Source: Polyangia bacterium | Lineage (GTDB): Bacteria > Myxococcota_A > Polyangia > Polyangiales > Polyangiaceae | Direction: 5' to 3' | Length of the DNA stretch: 13,625 nt | NCBI GenBank assembly: GCA_030433055.1 | Contig: JAUILJ010000108.1 | Location: 1-13,625, forward strand | In this document: one piece after another, positions 1 to 6,273 of the stretch | Numbering within the stretch: position 1 is the stretch's first letter | Layout: each line of letters begins with the position of its first letter | Translations under genes and position numbers: made by a program | The notes under the pieces: generated by a model | The model's database searches: none | The model's input: only the letters and a program-made list of their open reading frames with translations | What the model was told of the DNA's origin: nothing

Positions 1-977
1 TGCGGCGCGAGCAGGCGGGCGCGCTCGAGCCGGAGGACGCGCCGCTGGTCGAGGCGCTGCTCGACCAGCTCGGCGAGCTCGAGCAGGGGCTGCTGCACGT
101 GGCCGAGCCGGACGCGGCGATCGCCGGCGACCTGGTCGTCTACCGCGACGCCCCGCTCGGCGAGCCGGTCGAACCCGGCGAGTGGCGTCTGGTTCGCAGC
201 CTGCTGTTGCGGAGCCTGCGCTTGCTGTGGCGGCTGCTGGTACTGCGGTTGGGGCGCTGGCGCCGCCTGTTGCTGGGGCGGCGGTTGATACGGGGCCTGC
301 TGGTACTGCGGCTGCGGCGCAGGCTGCTGGTACTGGGGCGCGGGCGCCGCCTGTTGCTGTGGCGGCTGCTGATACTGCGGCTGGGGCTGCGGCTGTTGAT
401 ACTGCTGTGGCGCCTGCTGGTGCTGCGGCGGTTGCTGGTACTGCGGCGCCTGCTGCGCTGGGGGTTGGTAGGGCTGGGGAGACGCCTGAGGGCCCGGCCG
501 TGGGATCCCCGGAGCGGGCGCGCCGTCGATCGGGGGGAGCTCTAGCGTGCTGCCTCCCGCCGATGGCTGGGTGCTTGGACCATCCAGCGCGACGGTGCTG
601 CCCAAACCCTGAGGAGCCGGCGCAGCTGGCGCAGCCGCGGGTTGAAACGCGGGTTGCGCAGGGGGCGCTTGAGTCAGTGAGTGCACGACCCCCAGAGAGC
701 TCGCGACGGCTTCCATCGCTTGGGTGACCGCGGGATGCACTCCGTCAGCGGACTGGAGCTGAGCCAGCGCACCGCGCACTGCCTCCAGGGCAGCGGGGGC
801 ATGTTGCGCTACGGCAGCCCCGCCCGAGGCCTCGATTTGGTGAAGCGCGCTCATCGCCTTTGCGATGGGCTCCGCAACGTTCATCAGTTGGGGCGGAACA
901 CCAGGCGCCTGGAGTGCTGCCAGGCCCTGCGCCAGATTCTCGCGTGCGCTGCGTGCTCCGCTAACGGGGTCGCTCAT
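1..977 (-). CDS. Pro/Gln-rich low-complexity protein, 3' end outside window
   Basis: I do not recognise a family. The frame opens with ATG at 977-975 (MSDPVSGARS...) and stays open to the window edge, at least 325 codons. Residues 1-100 are Ala/Leu-rich and probably helical. Residues 100-160 are Ala/Pro-rich, and about 160-265 form a Pro/Gln/Tyr tract with six QYQQ units. The start ATG overlaps the TGA of the upstream formyltransferase-like gene (ATGA, 974-977), so the two are probably cotranscribed and translationally coupled. There is no signal peptide and no membrane helix in the visible part, so a cytoplasmic protein with a disordered tail is likely. The last ~60 codons (1-180) change character: GC rises to about 78% and the opposite strand also reads as good coding sequence, so the C-terminus given by this frame may be wrong. 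The N-terminal half is the most secure part. Confidence 0.6.
   Translation of the reverse strand, partial: MSDPVSGARSARENLAQGLAALQAPGVPPQLMNVAEPIAKAMSALHQIEASGGAAVAQHAPAALEAVRGALAQLQSADGVHPAVTQAMEAVASSLGVVHSLTQAPPAQPAFQPAAAPAAPAPQGLGSTVALDGPSTQPSAGGSTLELPPIDGAPAPGIPRPGPQASPQPYQPPAQQAPQYQQPPQHQQAPQQYQQPQPQPQYQQPPQQQAAPAPQYQQPAPQPQYQQAPYQPPPQQQAAPAPQPQYQQPPQQAQAPQQQAANQTPLAGFDRLAERGVAVDDQVAGDRRVRLGHVQQPLLELAELVEQRLDQRRVLRLERARLLAP
190..490 (-). repeat. Degenerate Gln/Pro/Tyr codon repeat (QYQQ units)
   Basis: On the plus strand the motif ctgctggtactgcgg and close variants recur near 233, 298, 328, 367, 395 and 433. Read on the minus strand these encode PQYQQ-type units separated by PP, AP and QQQAA spacers. 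The spacing is irregular and the copies differ at synonymous and non-synonymous positions. This is an in-frame low-complexity protein repeat rather than a DNA-level array. Confidence 0.8.
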
Positions 978-1903
978 TCGTTCCCTCCAAGGATTCCGGC
1001 AGAGTCTATCACCTCAGTTCGAGCGCTTACGAGTTCCGCAAGCTGACTCCCGTCCACTTCCTCCCCCGACTCCAGGCGCGCTCGCTGGAGCAGGATCCCG
1101 CCATCTCCTGTGCGGATGCGCACCACGCCCTCCACGATCTGGGCTTCACCTGGCAACAGGGCGCGTGCGACGTGGGTGTCCTCGACGGCGCGCAGCAGTT
1201 CGAAGCGCAGTCCCGCGACTTCGAGCGCCACCCCGGGCTCCGGGCTCAATGCCCTGACTCGGCGCAGAACGCGCTCGCTCGACTCTGCCCACGGGCACTT
1301 CAGTAAGTCACCAGTTGGCGCGGGAGCCCAGGTTGCAGATGTTTCGTCCTGTGCGTGTCGCGGGAGCGTGCCGCCGCGGGAGAGCTCGAGAGCCGCGCGA
1401 CGAAGCAGCCTCAAGCTGGGCCTGTCCAGCGCCTTGGCGAGGCGCCAGGCGTTGGCTTTGCGGAGCTCCTCACCCCCAAAATCTTCCTGCCAGACGGTGT
1501 CTCCGGTGTCGTAGTCCGCCTCCAGGTGATGCAGCGTGACGCCCGTGCGGTCGTCTCCCTGGTCGATCGCCCAGAAGAAGGGATCGGGGCCGCGGTGTCG
1601 AGGCAACAGTGATGGATGCACGCCGAAGGCCCCTCGAGGGCAGGTGTGCAGCCAGTGCTCCGGGAGTCGTCGGGTCCAGAACCAGCTGAGCAGGAGGTCC
1701 GCCCCCGCCAAGGCTTCTTCGATAAGCGGTGCCAGCTCGTCCCTGGGTGTGTCGAGGGCATCGATCACCTGGCCGCCGAGGGCACGCCTGACCCGGCGCC
1801 TTCCAGGCGCAGGAAGTGGGCTCAAGACGACGGGATCGAGCTGGTGACCATCCTGGTGAAGCAGCCAAGCAGCCAGCGGCAGGCCGAAGAACGCGATGCG
1901 CAT
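974..1903 (-). CDS. Formyltransferase, methionyl-tRNA formyltransferase-like
   Basis: 309 residues, close to the usual ~315 of Fmt, with both Fmt domains. Residues 1-185 form the formyl_transf_N Rossmann domain. It starts MRIAFFGLP and carries the folate-site loop HPSLLPRHRGPDPFFWA at 96-112 and TGVTLHHLEADYDTGD at 120-135. Residues ~200-300 match the OB-fold C-terminal domain (RALSPEPGV, then a TGDGG turn). Enzymes of this fold move a formyl group from 10-formyl-tetrahydrofolate to an amine. The catalytic triad is normally Asn, His, Asp; here His96 and Asp132 are present with normal spacing, but the Asn position is Gly94 (GVHPSLLP). The substrate is therefore uncertain: Met-tRNA, a sugar amine, or neither. 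No deformylase gene is adjacent. ATG is preceded by a weak AGG 5-7 bases upstream. The gene diverges from ftsE and overlaps the next gene by ATGA. Confidence 0.85.
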   Translation of the reverse strand: MRIAFFGLPLAAWLLHQDGHQLDPVVLSPLPAPGRRRVRRALGGQVIDALDTPRDELAPLIEEALAGADLLLSWFWTRRLPEHWLHTCPRGAFGVHPSLLPRHRGPDPFFWAIDQGDDRTGVTLHHLEADYDTGDTVWQEDFGGEELRKANAWRLAKALDRPSLRLLRRAALELSRGGTLPRHAQDETSATWAPAPTGDLLKCPWAESSERVLRRVRALSPEPGVALEVAGLRFELLRAVEDTHVARALLPGEAQIVEGVVRIRTGDGGILLQRARLESGEEVDGSQLAELVSARTEVIDSAGILGGNE

Positions 1904-2010
1904 TCCGACCTGTGTAGCCCCAAATGTCCGTGGCGCCGAGCACCCGCGCCTGCAGCGAAAGAGCGCCCAAAAGTTGTTAGGGATTCGCGGAGCTTGGTAC
2001 CCCGAGCACT
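1904..2010. promoter_or_regulatory. Divergent intergenic region, formyltransferase / ftsE
   Basis: These 107 bases lie between two outward-facing genes, so the promoters of both transcription units should be here or inside the 5' ends. I see no convincing -35/-10 pair on either strand. A TTGTTA at about 1973-1978 is the best -35-like string towards ftsE, but no good -10 follows. The call rests on gene orientation, not on a motif. Confidence 0.35.
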
Positions 2011-2793
2011 ATGGATTCTGGGTCTGCCTTCGGACAGATGCTTCGCGCGGGCAATCGTTTCGATCCCGAAGCGGCGAATCGACCGATTCTGAGCTTCGAG
2101 AACGTGCACAAAGCCTACCGCTCGGACGCGCCGGTTCTGAGGGGCATGAACCTGCAGATCGAGCGAGGCGAGTTTGTCTTCTTCACCGGGCCCTCGGGAG
2201 CCGGAAAGAGCACGCTGCTTCGCTTGCTCTACGCCGCGGAGACCGTGGACTCCGGCCGCATCCTCTTCATGGGGCGTGAAGTGGGCCGTCTGCGCCCCGA
2301 GTCGATTCCGTTCCTACGTCGAAATATCGGCGTCGTGTTTCAGGACTTCAAGCTGGTCAACAACTGGAGCGTCTCCGAGAACGTGGCCATGCCCCTGGAA
2401 GTGCTCGGCCTGCCCGAGCGCCTGATCCGCACTCGAATTGGCGAAGCCCTCGAGCGAGTGGGTCTGGGGGGGAGAGGGAGCGATCTGGCGGCGACCCTCA
2501 GCGGCGGAGAGCAACAACGCGTCGCGGTGGCGCGCGCGATCGTGGGTGAGCCCGCGCTGGTGCTCGCTGACGAACCCACCGGCAACCTGGACCCCCAGCT
2601 CGCGGTCGACATCCTCGGCCTATTCGAAGACATCCACTCGACTGGCGTGACGGTGCTCTTCGCCACTCACGACCGCTCGCTGCTCGACATCCGTCCGCGG
2701 CGCGTCGTCGTGCTTCAAGACGGCAAGGCCATCGATGCCCCGAACGGGCTCGAAGGCGATTTGGAAGACGACTTCCAGCTATCCGTAGCCTGA
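2011..2793 (+). CDS. ftsE: Cell-division ABC transporter ATPase FtsE
   Basis: Cytoplasmic ATPase that pairs with FtsX at the division septum; the complex transmits ATP hydrolysis to periplasmic activators of peptidoglycan amidases. All ABC motifs are intact: Walker A GPSGAGKST at 60-68, Q-loop Gln111 in VVFQDFKLV, signature LSGGEQQR at 163-170, Walker B LVLADEP at 183-189, D-loop NLD at 192-194 and H-loop His220. The FQDFKLL-like Q-loop and the following ftsX identify FtsE rather than another MacB/LolD-type ATPase. The protein has ~24 residues before the usual FtsE start (ILSFENVHKAY) and a short acidic C-terminal tail (EGDLEDDF). No strong ribosome-binding site precedes ATG 2011; ATG 2038 (residue 10) is an alternative start. 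The ftsX start lies 16 bases after the stop, so the genes form one operon. Confidence 0.95.
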   Translation: MDSGSAFGQMLRAGNRFDPEAANRPILSFENVHKAYRSDAPVLRGMNLQIERGEFVFFTGPSGAGKSTLLRLLYAAETVDSGRILFMGREVGRLRPESIPFLRRNIGVVFQDFKLVNNWSVSENVAMPLEVLGLPERLIRTRIGEALERVGLGGRGSDLAATLSGGEQQRVAVARAIVGEPALVLADEPTGNLDPQLAVDILGLFEDIHSTGVTVLFATHDRSLLDIRPRRVVVLQDGKAIDAPNGLEGDLEDDFQLSVA

Positions 2794-2809
2794 GGAGACC
2801 CCGAGAACT

Positions 2810-3676
2810 ATGACGTCGCTACAGCGAGCTTGGCGAGGCGGTAAGAACGACTGGCGGCTCCATTTGCTCAGCATCTTCTCGGTGGCCGTGGCCTTCGTCA
2901 CGCTGGCTTCCGCGCTGCTCGTGGTGGTCAACGTCGATGGACTCCGGGACCGCTGGGCGCGAGCCGGCCGCGCCAGTGTTTACTTCCGAGTGGAAACCAC
3001 CCAGGCTCAAGTCCGCGCCATCGAGGACGCGGTGCGCGCTGCGCCCGGGGTGACCGACGTACGCTTCGTTTCCAGCGACGAGGCTCGGCGTGAAGTCCTC
3101 GGTCGTGGAGACAGAGTGCTCGCCGATCTGCCTTCGGCGGCGTTCCCCGCCTCGCTGGAAGTGATGGTGGACGAAGGCACCGAAGGCGGAAAACTCGAAT
3201 CGCTCGCATCTCGGGTGCAGGCGCTCCCGCAAGTCGAGAGTGTGGAGACCTATCAAGACTGGACGCAGCGCTTGGCTTCGGTGTTGAGCGGCGGAGTGAC
3301 CGCGAGCCTCGTGCTCGCCTTCGTCGTCCTCGGAGCCGTGGTCAGCGTGGTGGCTTCCACGATTCGGCTGGCGTTGCAGAGGCGGCGCATCGAGGTGGAA
3401 GTGCTCAAGCTGGTCGGCGCCACTGACAGCTACGTGCGTCGACCGTTCGTTGTGGAGGGAGCGGCGCAGGGAGGTATAGGAGCCTTCCTGGCCTTGGTCA
3501 TACTGGCGGTTCTTTACGGAATCGTCAGACAGAACCTGAGCGGCGAACTCACGACCCTCGTGGGCATGCAACCTGTCTTCCTCCCATGGACCTTCATGTT
3601 GGCCATGGTCACACTCGGCTCCGCGTTGGGCGCCGTCGCAGCATGGGGCAGTCTACGCAAGCTGTTGGTCGTGTAG
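2810..3676 (+). CDS. ftsX: Cell-division ABC transporter permease FtsX
   Basis: Inner-membrane partner of FtsE. The 288 residues show the FtsX plan: a short basic cytoplasmic start, TM1 at about 19-41, a periplasmic domain at 45-160, then three more helices at about 163-187, 215-240 and 260-284. The periplasmic domain contains the usual pattern of predicted strand and helix around FRVETTQAQVRAIEDAV and ETYQDWTQRLAS. It is the part that contacts EnvC-type coiled coils in other bacteria. The cytoplasmic loop after TM2 carries the conserved RRRIEVEVLKLVGAT segment of the FtsX C-terminal domain. A GAGGAG ribosome-binding site at 2792-2797 overlaps the ftsE stop codon, 12 bases before ATG. The next gene starts one base after the stop, so its translation may be coupled. 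Nothing is missing compared with the family. Confidence 0.95.
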   Translation: MTSLQRAWRGGKNDWRLHLLSIFSVAVAFVTLASALLVVVNVDGLRDRWARAGRASVYFRVETTQAQVRAIEDAVRAAPGVTDVRFVSSDEARREVLGRGDRVLADLPSAAFPASLEVMVDEGTEGGKLESLASRVQALPQVESVETYQDWTQRLASVLSGGVTASLVLAFVVLGAVVSVVASTIRLALQRRRIEVEVLKLVGATDSYVRRPFVVEGAAQGGIGAFLALVILAVLYGIVRQNLSGELTTLVGMQPVFLPWTFMLAMVTLGSALGAVAAWGSLRKLLVV

Positions 3677-3677
3677 C

Positions 3678-4748
3678 GTGAGAGTCCGAATCGCGTTCAG
3701 CCTCTTGTTCTTGTCGGTGGGAGCCGTGGCTCTGGCTGCGCCATCCGCGCCTACCGATCCCACTGGGCCCGGCGACGATTCGTTGGACTCTCGGGTGCCC
3801 CCGACAGGCTACGCCGCTCCGCCGCCCGGATACTCGAGGCCGGGCTACTCCGCGCCTGCTCCCAGGGCAGCTGCGGGACAGCCGGACTTCGAAGCCTTGC
3901 TCGCTCAGCTGAACCGCGAGGAAAAAGCCGCCGAGAAGGCCCTGAACGATCTCGCGGCGGAGGCTGAGTCCGCTCGGCGCCGCACGATCGCGCGCGGCCG
4001 CGCATATGTCCGCAAGTCTCGCGCTGGCTTGCTCCCGGTGGGAGGTGGCTTCGATGAGCTGGTGAATCACGCTTCGCGGCTGGAGCGCTTGCGCCGGGCG
4101 CTGGAGCGTGACGTCGCGGCGGAGAAAGCGCTGACCAGGAAGCGCTCGAAGCTGAGCAAGCGCCTGGCCGATCTGCGGGCTCGCAAGGGGCCGCTGGAAG
4201 CTCAAGCCCGCATCACTTCGCAGCAGCGCGCGGCGCTGCTGGCTCAACAGGATCGCACCGCGGCGTTCGAGCGCGCGTTCTCGAACAGCGTGGGTTCGTG
4301 GGACAACACGGCCATCTACGGGGCCGACCCAGGCTCTCCGGGGGCTGGACCCAGCGCCGAAGCCGCGGCGTTTGGCGCGATGAAGGGGCGCCTCCCGTTC
4401 CCGTTGCCCGGTCGCGCACAGGTACGAAAGGCGAGCCGTGGCGGCGGTGGGCCCGGTCTGGAGATGACCGCACCCAGGGGTGCCCCGGTGCGTGCCGTCT
4501 ACAAGGGTAGGGTCGCCTTCGCCGATGAGTATCCAGACTATGGCCGCGCCGTGATCCTGGAACACGGCGGGGGCTACTATACTGTTTCCGCGGGGTTAGA
4601 GACGTTCGCCGTCAAGGTCGGCGATGATGTCGGCTCCGGCGACCGGCTGGGCACGGTGGGCGACGATGGTCGCGGCTCGATGCTGTACTTCGAAGTACGC
4701 CAGGGTTCGGATCCGCTGCAACCTAGCGAGTGGTTCGGCCTGGAGTAG
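3678..4748 (+). CDS. envC: EnvC-like amidase activator with degenerate LytM domain
   Basis: A secreted protein, probably recruited by FtsEX to switch on cell-wall amidases during daughter-cell separation. Residues 1-20 are a signal peptide (GTG start; cleavage near ALA/AP). Residues 22-66 are a Pro/Gly/Tyr-rich linker with repeated PGYS. Residues ~70-195 are a charged coiled coil (two long Arg/Lys/Glu helices). Residues ~255-354 are a LytM/M23 domain whose end, LYFEVRQGSDPLQPSEWFG, resembles E. coli EnvC. Every zinc-ligand position is changed: the HxGxD site reads GPGLE (258-262), the YAHL His is Gly306, and HLHFE reads MLYFE (335-339). It therefore cannot be a metallopeptidase, as is also true of E. 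coli EnvC. The start follows the ftsX stop by one base with no clear ribosome-binding site, suggesting coupled translation. Position in the operon and the fold agree. Confidence 0.9.
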   Translation: MRVRIAFSLLFLSVGAVALAAPSAPTDPTGPGDDSLDSRVPPTGYAAPPPGYSRPGYSAPAPRAAAGQPDFEALLAQLNREEKAAEKALNDLAAEAESARRRTIARGRAYVRKSRAGLLPVGGGFDELVNHASRLERLRRALERDVAAEKALTRKRSKLSKRLADLRARKGPLEAQARITSQQRAALLAQQDRTAAFERAFSNSVGSWDNTAIYGADPGSPGAGPSAEAAAFGAMKGRLPFPLPGRAQVRKASRGGGGPGLEMTAPRGAPVRAVYKGRVAFADEYPDYGRAVILEHGGGYYTVSAGLETFAVKVGDDVGSGDRLGTVGDDGRGSMLYFEVRQGSDPLQPSEWFGLE

Positions 4749-4767
4749 CCGTATAAGTAGAATCACG

Positions 4768-4786
4768 GCGCCGGTGTCTTGGCGCC
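4768..4786 (+). terminator. Weak hairpin after envC
   Basis: GGCGCC at 4768-4773 and again at 4781-4786 can form a 6-bp stem with a 7-base loop, 20 bases after the envC stop. No T-tract follows, so termination is uncertain and the next gene could be read through. Confidence 0.25.
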
Positions 4787-4837
4787 TCGGCTTGCCCAGT
4801 GGCGCGGCCCTTGGCAAGCGAGCTAGACTTCCCGTGG

Positions 4838-5233
4838 ATGGGGGAAGGTAAACTGCTATTGGACCACAGCGTGGCGTCCGTACACGAGCGTACGTATGGC
4901 GATCACCAGGTGCTGTGGCTGGCCTATCGCACCTATCCCAACTCCGACGACCTGGCGGACTTCGCGCGTCGCTATTCGGACGTGCTGCGACGTCACGCGC
5001 CAGCACGCACGGTGAGCGACGTAAACGGGTTTACGGACGCTCCGCTCGGCGCGCGCTGGGAGTACGCCAACGCGATTCGAGGCTTCCGTAGGCACGTGGA
5101 GCGCGCTGCGGTGTTCGGCATGCAGCCGAAGGCGGAGGCGATCATTCGCGTGATCATTCGAGTGTCCCGCCGCACCGATCTACGGGTGGTTCGCAGCGCC
5201 GATGAGGCGCTCCAGTGGGTGCTCCAGGACTAG
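4838..5233 (+). CDS. STAS/SpoIIAA-like small protein
   Basis: About 131 residues from ATG 4838; an in-frame GTG at 4799 would add 13. No signal peptide or membrane helix, so cytoplasmic. The layout resembles SpoIIAA-like/STAS proteins common in myxobacteria: an N-terminal strand pair (SVASVHERTYGDHQVLWLAY), a helix with DDLADFARRYSDVLRRH, a central strand with a Asp (TVSDVNGF), a basic helix, the strand VERAAVFGMQ, a helix over AEAIIRVIIRVS, and the closing RVVRSADEALQWVL. Such domains usually bind partner proteins or lipids. There is no conserved phospho-acceptor Ser that I can point to, so an anti-anti-sigma role cannot be claimed. It lies 89 bases after envC and could be read from the same promoter. 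No good ribosome-binding site precedes either start. The family assignment is from overall pattern and is moderate. Confidence 0.65.
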   Translation: MGEGKLLLDHSVASVHERTYGDHQVLWLAYRTYPNSDDLADFARRYSDVLRRHAPARTVSDVNGFTDAPLGARWEYANAIRGFRRHVERAAVFGMQPKAEAIIRVIIRVSRRTDLRVVRSADEALQWVLQD

Positions 5234-5237
5234 TCAC

Positions 5238-5274
5238 CTGAAGCGCCCACCTCGCTGCGCTCGGGGAGCTTCAG
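5238..5274. terminator. Bidirectional hairpin between convergent genes
   Basis: CTGAAGC (5238-5244) pairs with GCTTCAG (5268-5274), and CCC (5246-5248) extends the stem with GGG (5264-5266) across a single mismatch. The loop is 15 bases. It starts 5 bases after the stop of the STAS-like gene and contains the TGA of the small membrane protein on the other strand. The position fits a shared terminator, but neither side has a T-tract. Confidence 0.5.
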
Positions 5275-5453
5275 ACCTGCTCTGCGTCGTGGAGCACCCA
5301 AAACGCGATGGCGGCTCCGATCACTGGGATGAGCCAGATCAGGAACGCCTGACCGCGCTTTTGCTCCGACTCGTATAGATCCGTGCGGAAAACACGGAAG
5401 GTGACGAAGAGCTGGAACAGGATGGCGCTAGCAACAAAGGCAATGGGAAACAT
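5271..5453 (-). CDS. Small two-helix membrane protein
   Basis: 60 residues, not recognised. Two hydrophobic stretches, about residues 2-20 (FPIAFVASAILFQLFVTF) and 36-55 (AFLIWLIPVIGAAIAFWVL), flank a polar loop with RTDLYESEQKRGQ, so it should sit in the inner membrane as a hairpin with a charged loop and a short tail (HDAEQV). A GAGG ribosome-binding site at 5459-5462 lies 5 bases before ATG, supporting a real gene. It converges on the STAS-like gene and its stop codon lies inside the shared hairpin. It could be a small membrane regulator or simply an orphan protein; nothing in the sequence points to a specific partner. Confidence 0.65.
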   Translation of the reverse strand: MFPIAFVASAILFQLFVTFRVFRTDLYESEQKRGQAFLIWLIPVIGAAIAFWVLHDAEQV

Positions 5454-5690
5454 GGGATCCTCGCGGGGGGTCGCCTAGGGCGACGAAAGAAATCGGGTGG
5501 GTTGGACGCTCCCGATGGATGCGTCAGGGGACAGCGCCCGCCTCGGGTGGGCAGGAGCTAGTGGTTGGATTCGACTCGCCCACAGTGAGGCAGTCATCGC
5601 GCCGTTGGGCGCGGGCGCGTACGAGGCGTAGGCCTTCTGCGCGTCTCGAGGCACCACCAGGACAGCCGGTGGGCGAGGAGGCGGGCAGAG
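5454..5690. other. Non-coding or unassigned stretch
   Basis: 237 bases upstream of the small membrane protein. No frame on either strand gives a credible protein; the open frames are Arg/Pro/Thr-rich shadows. The promoter of the small membrane protein should lie near its right-hand start (just above 5453), but I see no clear motif. Confidence 0.4.
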
Positions 5691-6167
5691 CTACGCTCGG
5701 GGTGGCGCGCGAGGCTGCAGCACACCTCGTGTGCTGCGGGAGACCGGCGGAACCTCCACAGAGCGTCGAGCTGGCGCGCTGGAGGCAGAGGCGACTGAGG
5801 CACTGACGTGGTGATCGCTCAGCGCTCCGTCCGGCACACTCAGGCCGAAGAACAGCAGCTGGTGGGAACGCCAGACCGCCTCAGCAGCAAACGCTGACGC
5901 TTCATCACCCGCGACAGCATGCGTGAGGGTATCCAGCTCGCAGTCTTCACAGCTCGCGTCCGCGAGGCGGGCCTGCCGCGGTTGCCCCTTGGGCTGGGTG
6001 CTTCGGGAGGCGTTGCCCCCTGACGCATCACCACCCTGGACACGCGCGGGTTGCGTCTCGGGCACGGCCGCGCCCGCTGCTCCAGAAGCGAGCAGCGCGA
6101 CCAAGGTGAGGGCCCAGCGCAAGATAAACAACCCCGGCAAGTTGGGGCTGAACTCCCCGCCGCGCAA
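5691..6167 (-). CDS. Putative small secreted protein, doubtful
   Basis: The frame from TTG 6167 gives 158 residues. Its best feature is a signal-peptide-like segment at about residues 12-33, FILRWALTLVALLASGAAGA, followed by a polar Gln/Ser/Gly-rich region, a CEDCELD motif near residue 73, and a Ser/Ala/Arg-rich end. No family is recognised. Start choice is weak: no ribosome-binding site, and internal TTG codons just before the hydrophobic segment are equally possible. A perfect 9-bp hairpin lies within the last codons. It may be a small exported protein, for example a metal-handling one given the two cysteines, but that is only a guess; a chance open frame in GC-rich DNA is also possible. 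Confidence 0.35.
   Translation of the reverse strand: MRGGEFSPNLPGLFILRWALTLVALLASGAAGAAVPETQPARVQGGDASGGNASRSTQPKGQPRQARLADASCEDCELDTLTHAVAGDEASAFAAEAVWRSHQLLFFGLSVPDGALSDHHVSASVASASSAPARRSVEVPPVSRSTRGVLQPRAPPRA
5717..5737. repeat. Perfect 9-bp hairpin
   Basis: GCAGCACAC (5717-5725) and GTGTGCTGC (5729-5737) form an uninterrupted 9-bp stem with a 3-base loop. No T-tract follows on either strand. It could be a terminator-like or RNA-stabilising element, or a protein-binding dyad. It lies at the 3' end of the doubtful secreted-protein frame. Confidence 0.6.
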
Positions 6168-6273
6168 GGCTGTGAGCGCCGATTCTTGTTTTTGTTCCAG
6201 GGTTGGCGTTGCTTACCCGTGCTGATCATTTGCCGCTGTTTCGCCTGAGTTTCGCCGGGCGTAGCGTGAGCCC

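Noticed and set aside
233..447. Repeats resembling a CRISPR or minisatellite array
   Set aside because: Units are short, irregularly spaced and in codon register; they encode a protein repeat and have no unique spacers of constant length.
182..727. Ala/Gly-rich 181-codon plus-strand frame
   Set aside because: It is the antisense of the Q/P repeat; the composition follows from ctgctg-like repeats read backwards.
1470..1970. Minus-strand 166-codon frame overlapping the formyltransferase
   Set aside because: Out of frame with clear formyltransferase motifs and has an Arg/Pro/Gly-rich shadow composition.
3609..4565. 318-codon open frame on minus, opposite ftsX-envC
   Set aside because: Arg/Ser/Gly-rich shadow frame with no domain; the plus-strand genes are well supported.
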